Under the pieces are notes generated by a model. That model did not search any database. It worked only from the letters and a program-made list of their open reading frames with translations, and had not been told where the DNA came from. From NCBI RefSeq assembly GCF_018403185.1, contig NZ_BOSE01000004.1:310001-374000 (forward strand): a stretch of 64,000 bases of DNA. The letters are read 5' to 3'. The translations under genes were made by a program, and so were the position numbers. The stretch comes from Paenibacillus montaniterrae. Lineage in GTDB: Bacteria > Bacillota > Bacilli > Paenibacillales > Paenibacillaceae. This document shows positions 43,004 to 52,387 of this stretch, one piece after another (within the stretch, counting starts at the first letter, position 1; every line of letters starts with the position of its first letter).

Positions 43004-44758
43004 TTATAGAACCTTCGATTGACCAGAGTAAATAAACCCGGTCTCCGCATAAATCGTTACTTCCATGCCGTCCTGCAAAATTTCAGTAGCATTGGCTACG
43101 CCCAATACGACTGGCGTGCTCAAGTTAATTCCGCATACTGCTGCATGGCTCGTAATGCCGCCCTGCTCTGTAATGACCGCTCCAGCACGTTCAAAAGCAG
43201 GAATCATGTCCTTGTCAGTCGCAACTGTAACAAGAATGTCGCCTTGCTGAACCTTCGCATTCGCTTCCTCTGCGTTGCGAGCTACAACGATTTTACCTGT
43301 TACATTTTGGCTGCCTACGCCTTGTCCAGTCGCAAGCAATTCACCGATATGATGAATTTTCATCAGATTGGTTGTGCCAGCACGACCAACAGGTACGCCT
43401 GCTGTAATAACAACAGTGTCGCCAACAGACAACCAGCCTGTGCTCAAGCCGCCCTGTACCGCAATTTCAAACATTTCATCCGTTGTTTTTGCTTCCTCGC
43501 CTTTAACCGGGAATACGCCCCAGCATAGAGCCAAACCACGCATTACTTTTTCAGAAGGCGTAACAGCGATGATCGGCGCTTTCGGACGATATTTGGACAC
43601 GACACGCGCAGTAAAACCGCTATGTGTAGACGTGACTACCGCCTTCGCATTCAAGTCAAGCGCTGCATTCGCTACTGCCTGGCTAATCGCTTCGGTAACA
43701 GAATTTTGCTGTGCGCTCGCTTGTTTAAGGAAAATTTCACGATATTCAAGCGCTTCTTCCGCACGCTGTGCAATTCGAGACATAGTTTCTACAGATTCTA
43801 CCGGATATTTACCAGCAGCTGTTTCACCAGAAAGCATGATCGCGTCTGTTCCGTCGAAAATAGCGTTCGCTACGTCACTAGCCTCAGCGCGAGTAGGACG
43901 CGGATTGCGCTGCATGGAATCAAGCATTTGGGTAGCAGTAATAACCGGCTTGCCTGCAAGATTACATTTTTTAATCATCATTTTTTGCACGAGTGGTACT
44001 TCTTCAGCCGGGATTTCCACGCCAAGATCACCGCGCGCTACCATTAGACCGTCAGACACCTCAAGAATTTCATCCAGATTGTCTACGCCTTCCTGGTTTT
44101 CAATTTTGGAGATGATTTGAATATGGGTTGCATTGTGCAGCTCAAGCAGCTCGCGAATTTCTAGAACATCGCTTGCTTTGCGGACAAAAGAAGCGGCTAT
44201 GTAGTCGATGCCCATTTCAATTCCAAAAATGATATCGTTTCTATCTTTTTCTGTAATACCTGGCAGCGAAATTTTCACGCCCGGTACGTTTACACCTTTT
44301 TTGCCTTTAATCGGACCGCTATTTACGATGCGGCAATGAATCTCTGTACCTTTAATGCTTTCAACCTTCAAGCCTATTAAACCATCATCGATTAGAACTG
44401 TTGAACCAACTGACAAATCGTTAGGAAGATTATTGTACGTTACAGGAATTCGGTTGCGATCTCCTAGAATATCTTCTGTTGTAATTGTAATGGTATCTCC
44501 TTGCACAAGCTCGATTGGTTCTTCCTTCAGCTTGCCAAGACGAATTTCTGGACCTTTTGTATCTAGCAAAATTGCTACTGAAGTACCAAGCTCCTGATTC
44601 GCTGCACGAATGTTTTTAATACGATTGCCTTGCTCCTCGAAATCTCCATGAGAGAAGTTCAAGCGGGCAACGTTCATTCCTGCATTGATTAGTTTCTTCG
44701 TATTTTCCAACGATTCGCTGGATGGTCCAATTGTACAAACGATTTTAGTTTTGCGCAT
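43004..44758 (-). CDS. pyk: Pyruvate kinase with C-terminal PEP-utilising domain
   Basis: This 584-residue enzyme is the Firmicute form. The catalytic barrel starts [14 protein letters not shown]; the active-site lysine is in [14 protein letters not shown] near residue 220, and [12 protein letters not shown] carries the metal ligands. The C-terminal allosteric domain follows. An extra domain at about 485-584 carries GGITSHAAV, the phosphohistidine-like loop of PEP-utilising enzymes, which in bacillar pyruvate kinases has no confirmed catalytic role. It makes ATP and pyruvate from PEP. In Bacillus pfkA normally precedes it, but here accA does. Confidence 0.97.
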   Translation of the reverse strand: MRKTKIVCTIGPSSESLENTKKLINAGMNVARLNFSHGDFEEQGNRIKNIRAANQELGTSVAILLDTKGPEIRLGKLKEEPIELVQGDTITITTEDILGDRNRIPVTYNNLPNDLSVGSTVLIDDGLIGLKVESIKGTEIHCRIVNSGPIKGKKGVNVPGVKISLPGITEKDRNDIIFGIEMGIDYIAASFVRKASDVLEIRELLELHNATHIQIISKIENQEGVDNLDEILEVSDGLMVARGDLGVEIPAEEVPLVQKMMIKKCNLAGKPVITATQMLDSMQRNPRPTRAEASDVANAIFDGTDAIMLSGETAAGKYPVESVETMSRIAQRAEEALEYREIFLKQASAQQNSVTEAISQAVANAALDLNAKAVVTSTHSGFTARVVSKYRPKAPIIAVTPSEKVMRGLALCWGVFPVKGEEAKTTDEMFEIAVQGGLSTGWLSVGDTVVITAGVPVGRAGTTNLMKIHHIGELLATGQGVGSQNVTGKIVVARNAEEANAKVQQGDILVTVATDKDMIPAFERAGAVITEQGGITSHAAVCGINLSTPVVLGVANATEILQDGMEVTIYAETGFIYSGQSKVL

Positions 44759-44812
44759 GATAGGTTCCTCCGTTTAATGCCTGAAATTCATTACTATACA
44801 CAATCTATAATT

Positions 44813-44863
44813 TTATCGCTTTTATAGCACCATTGCAACAGAAATTGCATGATAAAGCGATAA
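44813..44863. other. Hairpin between accA and pyk
   Basis: TTATCGCTTT (44813-44822) and AAAGCGATAA (44854-44863) form a 10-base-pair stem around a loop of about 31 bases. No U-tract follows on the - strand, so it is not a clear terminator. It lies where pfkA is found in many relatives and in the leader or promoter region of pyk. Confidence 0.4.
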
Positions 44864-44887
44864 GATTCTACTTGAACAATGCATTTG

Positions 44888-45868
44888 CTATTCTATAGCT
44901 TGACCAGCTTCTGCCTCCGCCATACGATAGTGGCCAATTTTTCTGAATTTGTGATAGCGATCCTCGATCAGCTCAGCCTCTGACATTTGCAGCAGCTCGT
45001 CCAAATGCTTGGCGATTGAAAGCTTGATAGATTCAGCCTGCTCTTCCAAATTACGATGGGCTCCGCCTTGCGGCTCCGCAATAATTTCCTCGATAATCTC
45101 CAGCTCGAGCAAGTCCTTCGCTGTAATTTTCATAGCCTCAGCCGCTTCGTCGGCACGAGATGCATCCTTCCACAAAATCGAAGCAGCACCGTTAGGCGAA
45201 ATTGCAGAATAAATAGCGTTTTCGAGCATGAGCACGCGATTGCCGACACCTAGCGCCAGCGCACCGCCGCTTCCGCCTTCTCCGATAACAACACAAATTA
45301 TTGGCACGCCAAAACCAGCCATCTCCCGCAGATTGCGCGCAATCGCTTCAGATTGCCCACGCTCTTCTGCTGTGTTGCCGGGATAGGCTCCTTTCGTGTC
45401 AATAAATGTAATAATTGGGCGCTTGAACTTGTTGGCCTGCTGCATTAAGCGCAGCGCTTTGCGGAAGCCTTCAGGGTGAGGGCTGCCGAAAAAGCGGGCA
45501 ATGTTGTCGCGCGTATCCTTGCCTCGCTGATGGCCTACAACTGTAACAGGTTTGCCATTAAACTTGGCAAGCCCGCCGACTATTGCCAAATCATCAGCAA
45601 ATAGACGATCGCCATGCAGCTCTATAAAATCTGTAAAAATCGCTTGGATGAAATCAAGCGACGTTGGACGTTGATGATGTCTCGCTAGCTGCATTTTTTG
45701 CGCTGCAGTCAGCTCGCGATACATATTGTCCTCAAGCTCCTTGCAGCGTTCCTCAAGTCTAGCAATTTCCTCGGAAAAATCGATGCCTTTTCCGTCACTT
45801 AAGCTTTTCAGCTCTTTAATTTTGTTACGAAGCTCATTAAGTGGCTTTTCAAATGGCAACTCACTCAT
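44888..45868 (-). CDS. accA: Acetyl-CoA carboxylase carboxyltransferase subunit alpha
   Basis: The predicted protein has 326 residues, the usual length. The N-terminal region [20 protein letters not shown] leads into the crotonase-like domain, with [31 protein letters not shown] in the conserved part around residue 125 and [23 protein letters not shown] near residue 200. It transfers a carboxyl group from biotin to acetyl-CoA together with AccD, in fatty acid synthesis. The ATG at 45868 overlaps the accD stop codon and follows AGGAGG; the long open frame upstream is rejected. Confidence 0.96.
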   Translation of the reverse strand: MSELPFEKPLNELRNKIKELKSLSDGKGIDFSEEIARLEERCKELEDNMYRELTAAQKMQLARHHQRPTSLDFIQAIFTDFIELHGDRLFADDLAIVGGLAKFNGKPVTVVGHQRGKDTRDNIARFFGSPHPEGFRKALRLMQQANKFKRPIITFIDTKGAYPGNTAEERGQSEAIARNLREMAGFGVPIICVVIGEGGSGGALALGVGNRVLMLENAIYSAISPNGAASILWKDASRADEAAEAMKITAKDLLELEIIEEIIAEPQGGAHRNLEEQAESIKLSIAKHLDELLQMSEAELIEDRYHKFRKIGHYRMAEAEAGQAIE

Positions 45869-46730
45869 CCGAAGCAACCTCCTCCTTTTCACAGTGCATG
45901 TCCAGCAGCTTCGTAATCGTTGAGCGCATATCCTTGCGATGAACAACCTTGTCGAGCTGACCATGCTGTAGATTGAATTCTGCCGTCTGGAAATTGTCAG
46001 GCAGCTTTTGACGAATCGTTTGCTCGATTACGATACGACCCGCAAAGCCAATTAATGCGCCTGGCTCAGCCAGGTTGTAATCTCCCAAGCTAGCAAAGCT
46101 GGCCGATACGCCTCCAGTTGTAGGATCAGTAAATACAGAAATATAAAGTCCGCCGTCGCCTTGGAATTTGGACAGTGCGGCGCTTGTTTTCGCCATTTGC
46201 ATCAAGCTCAGAATGCTTTCCTGCATTCGTGCACCGCTTGACGTAGAGAAAATAATAAGCGGCAGCTTTTTAAGATGTGCGCTTTCAATTGCGCGCGTAA
46301 TTTTTTCTCCGGCTACCGAGCCCATGCTGCCTGTAAAAAAGTCAAAGCTCATAACGGCAATCACGACAGGGAAGCCGCCGATTTTGCCTTCTCCGGTTAC
46401 AACCGAATCGCGCAGATTAGATTTTGCCTTCTGCTGCTCCAGCTTCGTTTTGTAACCCGGGAAATCCAATGGATCAACTGATTCCATCATTTCATCGTAT
46501 TCTACAAAAATTCCATCATCCAGCGTCATCGCAATGCGCTCTCTCGCATTTAAACGACCGTGATGACCGCATGAGGAGCAAACCTTTAAATTTTTCTCCA
46601 GCTCCTTGCTGTACTGGATATTGCCGCATTTGCTGCATTTGTTCATTAACCCTTCAGGCACTTCCCGCTTGGGGCGCTCCGTTGGTATCGTGGCATATTT
46701 TTTTTTCGAAAATAGATCTTTAATTTGCAC
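45861..46730 (-). CDS. accD: Acetyl-CoA carboxylase carboxyltransferase subunit beta
   Basis: The protein has 289 residues. The N-terminal zinc ribbon has four cysteines ([12 protein letters not shown] and [11 protein letters not shown] near residues 30-55) and the crotonase-like domain follows, with [22 protein letters not shown] and the later [16 protein letters not shown]. The start is a GTG following AGAGGTG. It forms the carboxyltransferase with accA, whose start it overlaps by eight bases. Confidence 0.96.
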   Translation of the reverse strand: MQIKDLFSKKKYATIPTERPKREVPEGLMNKCSKCGNIQYSKELEKNLKVCSSCGHHGRLNARERIAMTLDDGIFVEYDEMMESVDPLDFPGYKTKLEQQKAKSNLRDSVVTGEGKIGGFPVVIAVMSFDFFTGSMGSVAGEKITRAIESAHLKKLPLIIFSTSSGARMQESILSLMQMAKTSAALSKFQGDGGLYISVFTDPTTGGVSASFASLGDYNLAEPGALIGFAGRIVIEQTIRQKLPDNFQTAEFNLQHGQLDKVVHRKDMRSTITKLLDMHCEKEEVASDE

Positions 46731-46767
46731 GTTTCACACCTCTTTGGGCACAATCGAAGGATCTAGC

Positions 46768-46956
46768 TTACAGGCGAATAATGCTGTCAAAAATTTCACG
46801 TACTTCTTCTACCTCACCAGATGGAACTAGAATTTCGAATTGCTGTTTGGACAAATTGACAGGACGGATTTTAACGAGAAATCCTTCTTGTGTTAGTTTG
46901 TTTTTTATGTTCTCTGCTGCTCTCTCGGATGGAGCAATATAGAATACCGTCCACAT
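46768..46956 (-). CDS. Small conserved protein, DUF2007-like
   Basis: This 62-residue soluble protein begins MWTVFYIAPSERAAENIKNK, followed by a beta strand (FLVKIRPVNL) and an EIFDSIIRL helix. This single beta-alpha-beta pattern recalls the DUF2007 family of putative signal-transducing proteins, but the match is made by eye. It lies between dnaE and accD on the same strand, with GTAGGAGG as ribosome binding site. Function unknown. Confidence 0.75.
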   Translation of the reverse strand: MWTVFYIAPSERAAENIKNKLTQEGFLVKIRPVNLSKQQFEILVPSGEVEEVREIFDSIIRL

Positions 46957-46983
46957 GGTATTACCTCCTACAACATCACCTTA

Positions 46984-47031
46984 GCCTTTGTATGGGGAAG
47001 GGCTGTATAGCTGCTATTCCCAATCAAAGGC
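46984..47031. other. Hairpin in the interval between dnaE and the small DUF2007-like gene
   Basis: GCCTTTG (46984-46990) pairs with CAAAGGC (47025-47031), with an inner GGGAA/TTCCC pairing. It could be a terminator or leader structure; no poly-T tract is clear on either strand. Confidence 0.35.
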
Positions 47032-47105
47032 CGCATGATGAACTCATGATAACATAACAACAGACAATACGGCAAATGATATTACCGCGTTTTGCCTTAG
47101 TTGAA

Positions 47106-47159
47106 AAGCTTATCCACCAAACGATTCCAGCTTTTTTGGATACGCAAACAAATAAGCTT
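47106..47159 (-). terminator. Possible terminator overlapping the dnaE stop codon
   Basis: AAGCTTAT (47106-47113) and ATAAGCTT (47152-47159) form an 8-base-pair stem around a 38-base loop. On the - strand it is followed by TTTTC. The 3' arm includes part of the stop codon. Confidence 0.5.
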
Positions 47160-50100
47160 ACTTGATCGCAATCGTGCCATCGCCAAGCAGCTGCTCGACG
47201 CGCTGAACCAGTTGCTCGCTGTAGCTGACGCGATATTGATCGCTTAAGGCAACAATTTGGCCGCTGCCTTCATAAAACAGCACCGTCTGCTGCTGACCGG
47301 CGTGCGCCCGTAAAATTTGCTGCAGGCTCACTAAAACCGTCTGCTGCTGCAAAGGCTGCGGCAGCTTAATAAAAACTTTACTTTTCGCTTGCGTCTCGGC
47401 CTGCTCTGCTTGTCTGGAAGCGTGCTGCGCCTCCAAGCTTGCTTGACCAGCCGTTTTCACTGGCCGCTGTTCTGCTGCAGATTTGCTTTTGCTGTAAGAC
47501 GCCGTTTCATTGCGTCTCTGTGCTTGTGCCAGCATGTGCTTGGCGGCAGGCAGCAGCGTCTCATAGCGATTGTCAGCAGCGAGCGCTGCATCGTGAACGA
47601 TCAGCTTCAGCTCCTCCTCCTGCTTTTGCAGCTCAACCAGCATCAGCACCAGCTTGTCCTTGGCCAGCTGCTGGGCCAGCTTGCTCCAAAGCTTGGAAAA
47701 GATAACAGCCTCCAACCGAACGAGCGCATCCTCAACAGCGGCGAACGCCATTTGCTTACCACTTTTGCTTGTAAATGACTTGAGTGAAGCAATCCGCACA
47801 GGTACAACTGCATAGGCGCCATCCTCACGTTCAAACAAATCAACAAGCTGATCCGTTTTAACGCCAGCGATCCCTTTGAGCAGCTCATCAAGCGGGTGTC
47901 CGGACAAGTACATGCCGAGCAGCTCATATTCATGCTCCAGCTGCTCATGCTTGGTGAAATGGCGAATGTCTGGCAGCTCCACATCCCAGTTTTGGATTTC
48001 CTCAAAGCCGAACATCTCAAGCTGCAGCTCGTCCCGCTCTTTCTTCCACTTTGTTACGGCCTCCAAGCAATCATCAAGCGCGGCAAGCAATTGCGCCCGA
48101 TGTCCCTCCAGCCCGTCAAGCGCTCCGGCTAAAATAAGCGACTCCAGCACGCGCTTGTTGACCACTCTCAGATCAACTCGCTTGCAAAAATCGATCAGGC
48201 TTGCATAAGGCCCTGCTTGGCGCGCTTTAATGATCGAATCAATCGCTTGTGTGCCTACATTTTTAATCGCAGACAAGCCAAAGCGAATGCCCTGCTCGGT
48301 CGGTGTAAAATTCATTTGGCTTTCATTGACCGAAGGCGGCAGAACCATAATCCCCATTCGTCTGCACTCGTCCACATACTGAGCGGTTTTCTGCATATTG
48401 CCGGCTACCGAAGCAAGCATCGATGCCATAAAGATGGCCGGATAATGCGCTTTAAACCAGGCGGTGCGGAAAGCGAGCACCGCATAGGCTACGGCATGCG
48501 CACGCGGGAAGCCATAATCGGCGAAGCGGACGATCATATCGTACACCGCATGTGCACTGCTTTCATCGTACCCCATTTGCAGGCTGCCTTTGACGAAGTG
48601 AGCACGCTCTTCATCCAGCACCTCGCGTTTCTTTTTTGAAACAGCTCGCCGCAGCAGGTCGGCTTCTCCCAAAGAAAAGCCGGCCATATGAGAAGCAATC
48701 TGCATAATTTGCTCCTGATATACTATAATACCGTAAGTATCCTGCAAAATATGCTGAAGTTCGTCGTGTGGATATTCGACATTTATTTTACCGTGCTTGC
48801 CATCAATATATTTCGGAATAAACTCCATCGGCCCTGGTCGATAAAGTGCAACAACAGATACAATATCTTCAAAGTCGGATGGCTTCATCTCCTTAAGCAC
48901 GCGCCTTATCCCTGCCGACTCCAGCTGAAACACTCCTGTTGTTTCGCCTTTGCCGAGCAATTCGTAGGTAAGCGGATCATCGTCGGCAATCGATTTAAAA
49001 TCTACGCTTTTGCCATACAATTGCTCTACCCAACGGTGAGCACGCTCAAGAATCGACAACGTTCTCAGGCCGAGAAAATCCATTTTAAGCAAGCCAATCG
49101 CTTCCAGATGCTCCATCGAGTATTGCGTCAAGGCCAGTTGATCGCTGCCATGCTGCAGCGGAGTGTAATCTGTCAATGGCTGTGAAGCGATCACGACACC
49201 AGCAGCATGTGTGGATGAATGACGCGGCATTCCTTCAACCTTCATCGCCATCTCAATCATTTGCCGAGTGCCGACCTGCTGGTTATACGCCTCCTGCAGC
49301 TGCGGATTGGATGCCAGTGCATGAGTGATCGTCACGCCTGGCCCGCCAGGAATTTGCTTGGCTGCGCGGTCTACCTCCTGGAATGATACGTTCAGCACGC
49401 GTCCAACATCGCGTATCGCTGCTTTCGCTGCCATTGTGCCAAACGTAATAATTTGCGCAACATGCTCTTCTCCGTACTTTGCCGCTACATAATGAATAAC
49501 CTCATCACGCCGCTCGTCATCGAAGTCAATATCGATATCGGGCATGCTTACCCGCTCCGGGTTGAGGAAGCGCTCAAAAATGAGATTGTATTTGATCGGA
49601 TCAACATCCGTAATGTTCAGCACATAAGCTACAAGACTGCCTGCGCTCGATCCGCGCCCTGGCCCTACTGCAATTTTTCTTTCCTTGGCAAAACGAATAA
49701 AGTCCCAAACAATAAGAAAGTAGTCGCTATAGCCCATCCGTTCAATAACAGCGAGCTCGTAGTTTAACCGCTGTGCAATTTGCTCGCGAAAGGCCGGGTC
49801 TGTATTCCATCGCTCATCGCTGCCGTAGCGAAGCAGCATCCCATCCTCGCAAAGCGTCTTCAAATAGCTGGCCGTGTTATACGTATCGGGAATCGGTGAA
49901 AATTGCGGCAGCCTCGCTCGACCGAGTGTAATTTCCAATTGACAGCGATCGGCAATCAACTTCGTGTTGGCAATTGCTTGCGGCACGTGAGCGAAACGCT
50001 CTAGCATTTCCTCGCCGCTTTTCAGATACATTTGATCAGTGTCCATTTTCAGCCGCTCTTCATCCTTTAGCGTTTTGCCTGTGCCAATGCAAATCAGCAC

Positions 50101-50772
50101 CTCCTGCATCTCGGCATCACGCTGTGCAACATAATGAACGTCATTGGTTGCCACTAGAGGAATATCAAGCTGCTCGGCCAGCTCAATCATCATGGAGCCT
50201 GCGCGCTTTTGCTCCAGCAAGCCATGATCCTGCAGCTCCAGATAGAAGCGATCGCCAAAAATTTGCTTGTAGCGCAGCGCGGCTGCAACCGCATCATCCC
50301 AGCTCCCATGCAGCAGCTGTTGATTGACCTCGCCGCCAAGACATGCGCTCAAGCATATAATGCCTTCGGCGTGTGCAGCAAGCGTCTCGGCATCTGCCCG
50401 CGGGCGATAGTGGTTGCCTTCCAGCTGAGCAATCGACACGATCTTCATTAGATTGCGATAGCCCTGCTCATTCATCGCCAGCAAAATTAAATGATAGATC
50501 GGATTATCCTTGCGGCTGCCCTTCTCAAACCGCGAGCCAGCCGTATAATAGATTTCACAGCCAATAATAGGCTTAATACCGTGCTCCTTACATGCTTTAT
50601 AAAATGCAATTGCCCCATACATAACCCCATGATCAGTTAGCGCAAGAGCCTTCATCCCTTTGCTTGCAGCCGTTTTAACGAGCTCTTGAATGCGCGCGGC
50701 TCCATCTAAAAGGCTGTATTCGCTATGAACATGAAGATGGACATAATCCGTCGCCAATGAATTGCTCATCAT
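47158..50772 (-). CDS. dnaE: DNA polymerase III subunit alpha (DnaE)
   Basis: This 1204-residue replicative polymerase has the N-terminal PHP domain (residues 1-280, HLHVHSEYSLLDGAARI), the polymerase palm with the catalytic aspartates in PDIDIDFDDERRDEVI near residue 430, and the finger region with HSSTHAAGVVIAS. The C-terminal part has the helix-hairpin-helix region and an OB-fold segment (around residue 1000), but no 3'-5' exonuclease motif typical of PolC. In Firmicutes DnaE extends primers on the lagging strand while PolC does most elongation. The ATG pair at 50767-50772 follows AAGGAGAG; which ATG is used is undetermined. Confidence 0.97.
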   Translation of the reverse strand: MMSNSLATDYVHLHVHSEYSLLDGAARIQELVKTAASKGMKALALTDHGVMYGAIAFYKACKEHGIKPIIGCEIYYTAGSRFEKGSRKDNPIYHLILLAMNEQGYRNLMKIVSIAQLEGNHYRPRADAETLAAHAEGIICLSACLGGEVNQQLLHGSWDDAVAAALRYKQIFGDRFYLELQDHGLLEQKRAGSMMIELAEQLDIPLVATNDVHYVAQRDAEMQEVLICIGTGKTLKDEERLKMDTDQMYLKSGEEMLERFAHVPQAIANTKLIADRCQLEITLGRARLPQFSPIPDTYNTASYLKTLCEDGMLLRYGSDERWNTDPAFREQIAQRLNYELAVIERMGYSDYFLIVWDFIRFAKERKIAVGPGRGSSAGSLVAYVLNITDVDPIKYNLIFERFLNPERVSMPDIDIDFDDERRDEVIHYVAAKYGEEHVAQIITFGTMAAKAAIRDVGRVLNVSFQEVDRAAKQIPGGPGVTITHALASNPQLQEAYNQQVGTRQMIEMAMKVEGMPRHSSTHAAGVVIASQPLTDYTPLQHGSDQLALTQYSMEHLEAIGLLKMDFLGLRTLSILERAHRWVEQLYGKSVDFKSIADDDPLTYELLGKGETTGVFQLESAGIRRVLKEMKPSDFEDIVSVVALYRPGPMEFIPKYIDGKHGKINVEYPHDELQHILQDTYGIIVYQEQIMQIASHMAGFSLGEADLLRRAVSKKKREVLDEERAHFVKGSLQMGYDESSAHAVYDMIVRFADYGFPRAHAVAYAVLAFRTAWFKAHYPAIFMASMLASVAGNMQKTAQYVDECRRMGIMVLPPSVNESQMNFTPTEQGIRFGLSAIKNVGTQAIDSIIKARQAGPYASLIDFCKRVDLRVVNKRVLESLILAGALDGLEGHRAQLLAALDDCLEAVTKWKKERDELQLEMFGFEEIQNWDVELPDIRHFTKHEQLEHEYELLGMYLSGHPLDELLKGIAGVKTDQLVDLFEREDGAYAVVPVRIASLKSFTSKSGKQMAFAAVEDALVRLEAVIFSKLWSKLAQQLAKDKLVLMLVELQKQEEELKLIVHDAALAADNRYETLLPAAKHMLAQAQRRNETASYSKSKSAAEQRPVKTAGQASLEAQHASRQAEQAETQAKSKVFIKLPQPLQQQTVLVSLQQILRAHAGQQQTVLFYEGSGQIVALSDQYRVSYSEQLVQRVEQLLGDGTIAIK

Positions 50773-50808
50773 TCGTCACTCTCCTTAACTACAAGCATTT
50801 GAATCTTT

Positions 50809-50820
50809 TGAACTTCCCCT
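50809..50820 (+). repeat. 3'-end remnant of a dispersed element
   Basis: CTTTTGAACTTCCCC is the right end plus the CCTCT-like trailer of the element, standing just ahead of a full copy with the usual spacer. The rest of this copy is missing. Confidence 0.5.
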
Positions 50821-50830
50821 TTAAATAAAA

Positions 50831-51036
50831 GTTCAAAAAGCTGGGCTTTCAGGACCTAGAAGATGACACGATACTAGAAGGCGAGGAGCACAGCGTAGGC
50901 AATAAGCTACGTGAGCACCTACATGTTTCCGCAGGAAACATACTTCGGAAGCATAATCCCTTCGCTAGCGTTCAAGATTCGCCGTCGAATACGCTACAAC
51001 GAAGTTACATCGTCATCAAAGTCCAGCTTTTTAAAC
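50831..51036 (+). repeat. Dispersed structured element, long form (copy 9)
   Basis: This 206-base copy has arms GTTCAAAAAGCTGGGCTTT and AAAGTCCAGCTTTTTAAAC (one mismatch). The left half is type B (GAAGGC); the long-form TGTTTCC-GCA-GGAAACA hairpin is inserted, followed by a CCCTTCGCTAGCG right half. It lies in the divergent interval between dnaE and ytrH. Confidence 0.87.
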
Positions 51037-51063
51037 CTCCTCTAATATTGCTATTATTTTATC

Positions 51064-51091
51064 ATAATCTATATGGACACGCCCATACAAT
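51064..51091 (+). promoter_or_regulatory. Sigma-E-like promoter of ytrH-ytrI
   Basis: ATA (51064-51066, in TCATAAT) and CATACAAT (51084-51091) are 17 bases apart, matching the mother-cell sigma-E pattern (ATA, 16-18 bases, CATACAAT). The first gene, ytrH, starts 33 bases downstream and is a known sigma-E-type gene in Bacillus. Confidence 0.75.
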
Positions 51092-51123
51092 GAAACATAA
51101 TGATTGCTATTGGAGGGTTCCGT

Positions 51124-51453
51124 ATGAACGAGTTTTTATCAAAAGCCGGGCTTGACTTTTTCGTCGCTTTCGGCATCGTGCTGGGAGGCTCAATGATTGC
51201 AGGGGTAGGTGCGGTCTTTATGCTGATGCCGCCTGCAACTGTCATATTAGATACTGCTGTACGCTTGAAAATATGGGCTATTGTAGCGGCGATTGGCGGG
51301 TCGATCGATCCTGTTCGAGTGATCGAAAGCAATATAAGCGCTGGACTCATTTCACCAGCTATCCAGCAGGTTTGCTTTATCATTTTTGCTTTTCTCGGCG
51401 CGCATACGGCAACAGAGCTGGTCAAACTGATTTGCAAGGGAGCGGTGACGTAA
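51124..51453 (+). CDS. ytrH: YtrH family sporulation membrane protein
   Basis: This 109-residue protein has three likely membrane helices (FFVAFGIVLGGSMIAGVGAVF, AVRLKIWAIVAAIGGS and CFIIFAFLGAHTATELV). In B. subtilis ytrH is mother-cell expressed and needed for efficient sporulation; its molecular action is unknown. The ATG at 51124 follows GGAGGG. It is translated just ahead of ytrI, sharing a base with it (TAATG), and a sigma-E-like promoter lies directly upstream. Confidence 0.9.
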   Translation: MNEFLSKAGLDFFVAFGIVLGGSMIAGVGAVFMLMPPATVILDTAVRLKIWAIVAAIGGSIDPVRVIESNISAGLISPAIQQVCFIIFAFLGAHTATELVKLICKGAVT

Positions 51454-51965
51454 TGCGTCTTCCTCCCTTTGAGCGATTCACTACATTTTTAAGCATGAGC
51501 GGAGCTTTTCTTATTGGTGTAATTATCGGGGCTATTGTACTGAACGCCTTGCACATCGTACAGTTTGAAGCCTATTATCATGATCGCATCGAGCTGCAAG
51601 CGAAGCTGCTTCAATATGAGGAGGACATTCACAATCTTTCTCAGTACAAATCGCAACATACTGTTATTAAAAGTATAAAGCTGAGAATTGAAGAGGAAAG
51701 CAATGAAGCAGCAAGGCCAAAGCTTGATGCCATGACGCAAAGCGAGCTGCTCAAGCAGGTTAGAGAGGATTTATCGATCCTGATCGGACAGAGCATCTAC
51801 GACATTGACTCCAATGCTCAATTTGCCCGAAAAATACTAGATAAAAAGGTATACCGCAACATATTTGATCAAGACTACACGATTGAGCTTAAAACCGTGC
51901 TGCTTGTCGACAACACGCTTCAGGTGTGGATGAGTGTACGAAAATATACGCCGCCTCCTTCCTAG
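51453..51965 (+). CDS. ytrI: YtrI family sporulation membrane protein
   Basis: The predicted protein has 170 residues, with one N-terminal membrane helix (FLSMSGAFLIGVIIGAIVL near residue 20), then a coiled-coil-like stretch (about residues 40-75, ELQAKLLQYEEDIHNL) and a C-terminal beta-rich part (about 95-165). It works with YtrH in sporulation. The ATG overlaps the ytrH stop by one base. The TAG stop codon begins the short repeat at 51963. Confidence 0.88.
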   Translation: MRLPPFERFTTFLSMSGAFLIGVIIGAIVLNALHIVQFEAYYHDRIELQAKLLQYEEDIHNLSQYKSQHTVIKSIKLRIEEESNEAARPKLDAMTQSELLKQVREDLSILIGQSIYDIDSNAQFARKILDKKVYRNIFDQDYTIELKTVLLVDNTLQVWMSVRKYTPPPS

Positions 51966-52022
51966 AGCGTGTCTGAGAGCTCCGAGAAAGGCGGTGAAAG
52001 GGGGCGCTGTCAGACAGGCCCT
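51963..52022 (+). repeat. Short dispersed motif at gene 3' end (copy 3)
   Basis: TAGAGCGTGTCTGA provides the ytrI stop codon, and TCAGACAGGCCCT 33 bases later is nearly its reverse complement (11 of 13 pairs), so a hairpin can form. GAAAGGCGGTGAAAG inside is the reverse complement of the CTTTCACCGCCTTT near 2030. Confidence 0.6.
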
Positions 52023-52063
52023 AAGCGGCTGCAGCTGACTTAACCTTTCTCTTTAACGGCTCA

Positions 52064-52387
52064 TCATTCCGCAAGCTTTGAGCGTTGGAGAAAGGTTGTG
52101 TGCAGCCGAATCGCGTGTCGCTTGCAGCATTTCTGCAGCAGTTGCTCTTGCTCAGCAGCGGCGGCTGCAAAAAAATGATCATTTTCATATAATTCACGCA
52201 GCGTTAATTTAACCGCTTGCTGTGCCAGCTGTTCATTTTGCAGCAAATAATATGCAATTCGATATCCAATAAGCTCATAATGCTTCATTCGTTCCATTTT
52301 TTGCTGACGCTTTTTATCGGCGCTTCGTTCTGCCCGTCCATTTATTAAAGGTGTTTGTATTGCTAAAATGAGCTTGTTTTCAGTCAT
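52064..52387 (-). CDS. Small conserved hypothetical protein
   Basis: This 107-residue, mostly helical protein has a run ELIGYRIAYYLLQNEQLAQQ near residue 40, resembling the sigma-factor region 2 helix where acidic, aromatic and leucine residues alternate, but no region 4 follows. That resemblance is weak. Near the C terminus the cysteines CCKRHAIRLH are adjacent. The gene stands on the - strand between ytrI and ytpI, in the place nrnA (ytqI) occupies in B. subtilis. No function can be assigned. Confidence 0.6.
   Translation of the reverse strand: MTENKLILAIQTPLINGRAERSADKKRQQKMERMKHYELIGYRIAYYLLQNEQLAQQAVKLTLRELYENDHFFAAAAAEQEQLLQKCCKRHAIRLHTTFLQRSKLAE

Noticed and set aside
43368..44120. 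250-codon open frame on the + strand
   Set aside because: It lies antisense to pyruvate kinase, which is certain from its motifs.
45869..45964. Upstream extension of AccA
   Set aside because: It overlaps the accD coding region in another frame; the ATG at 45868 with AGGAGG gives the normal length.
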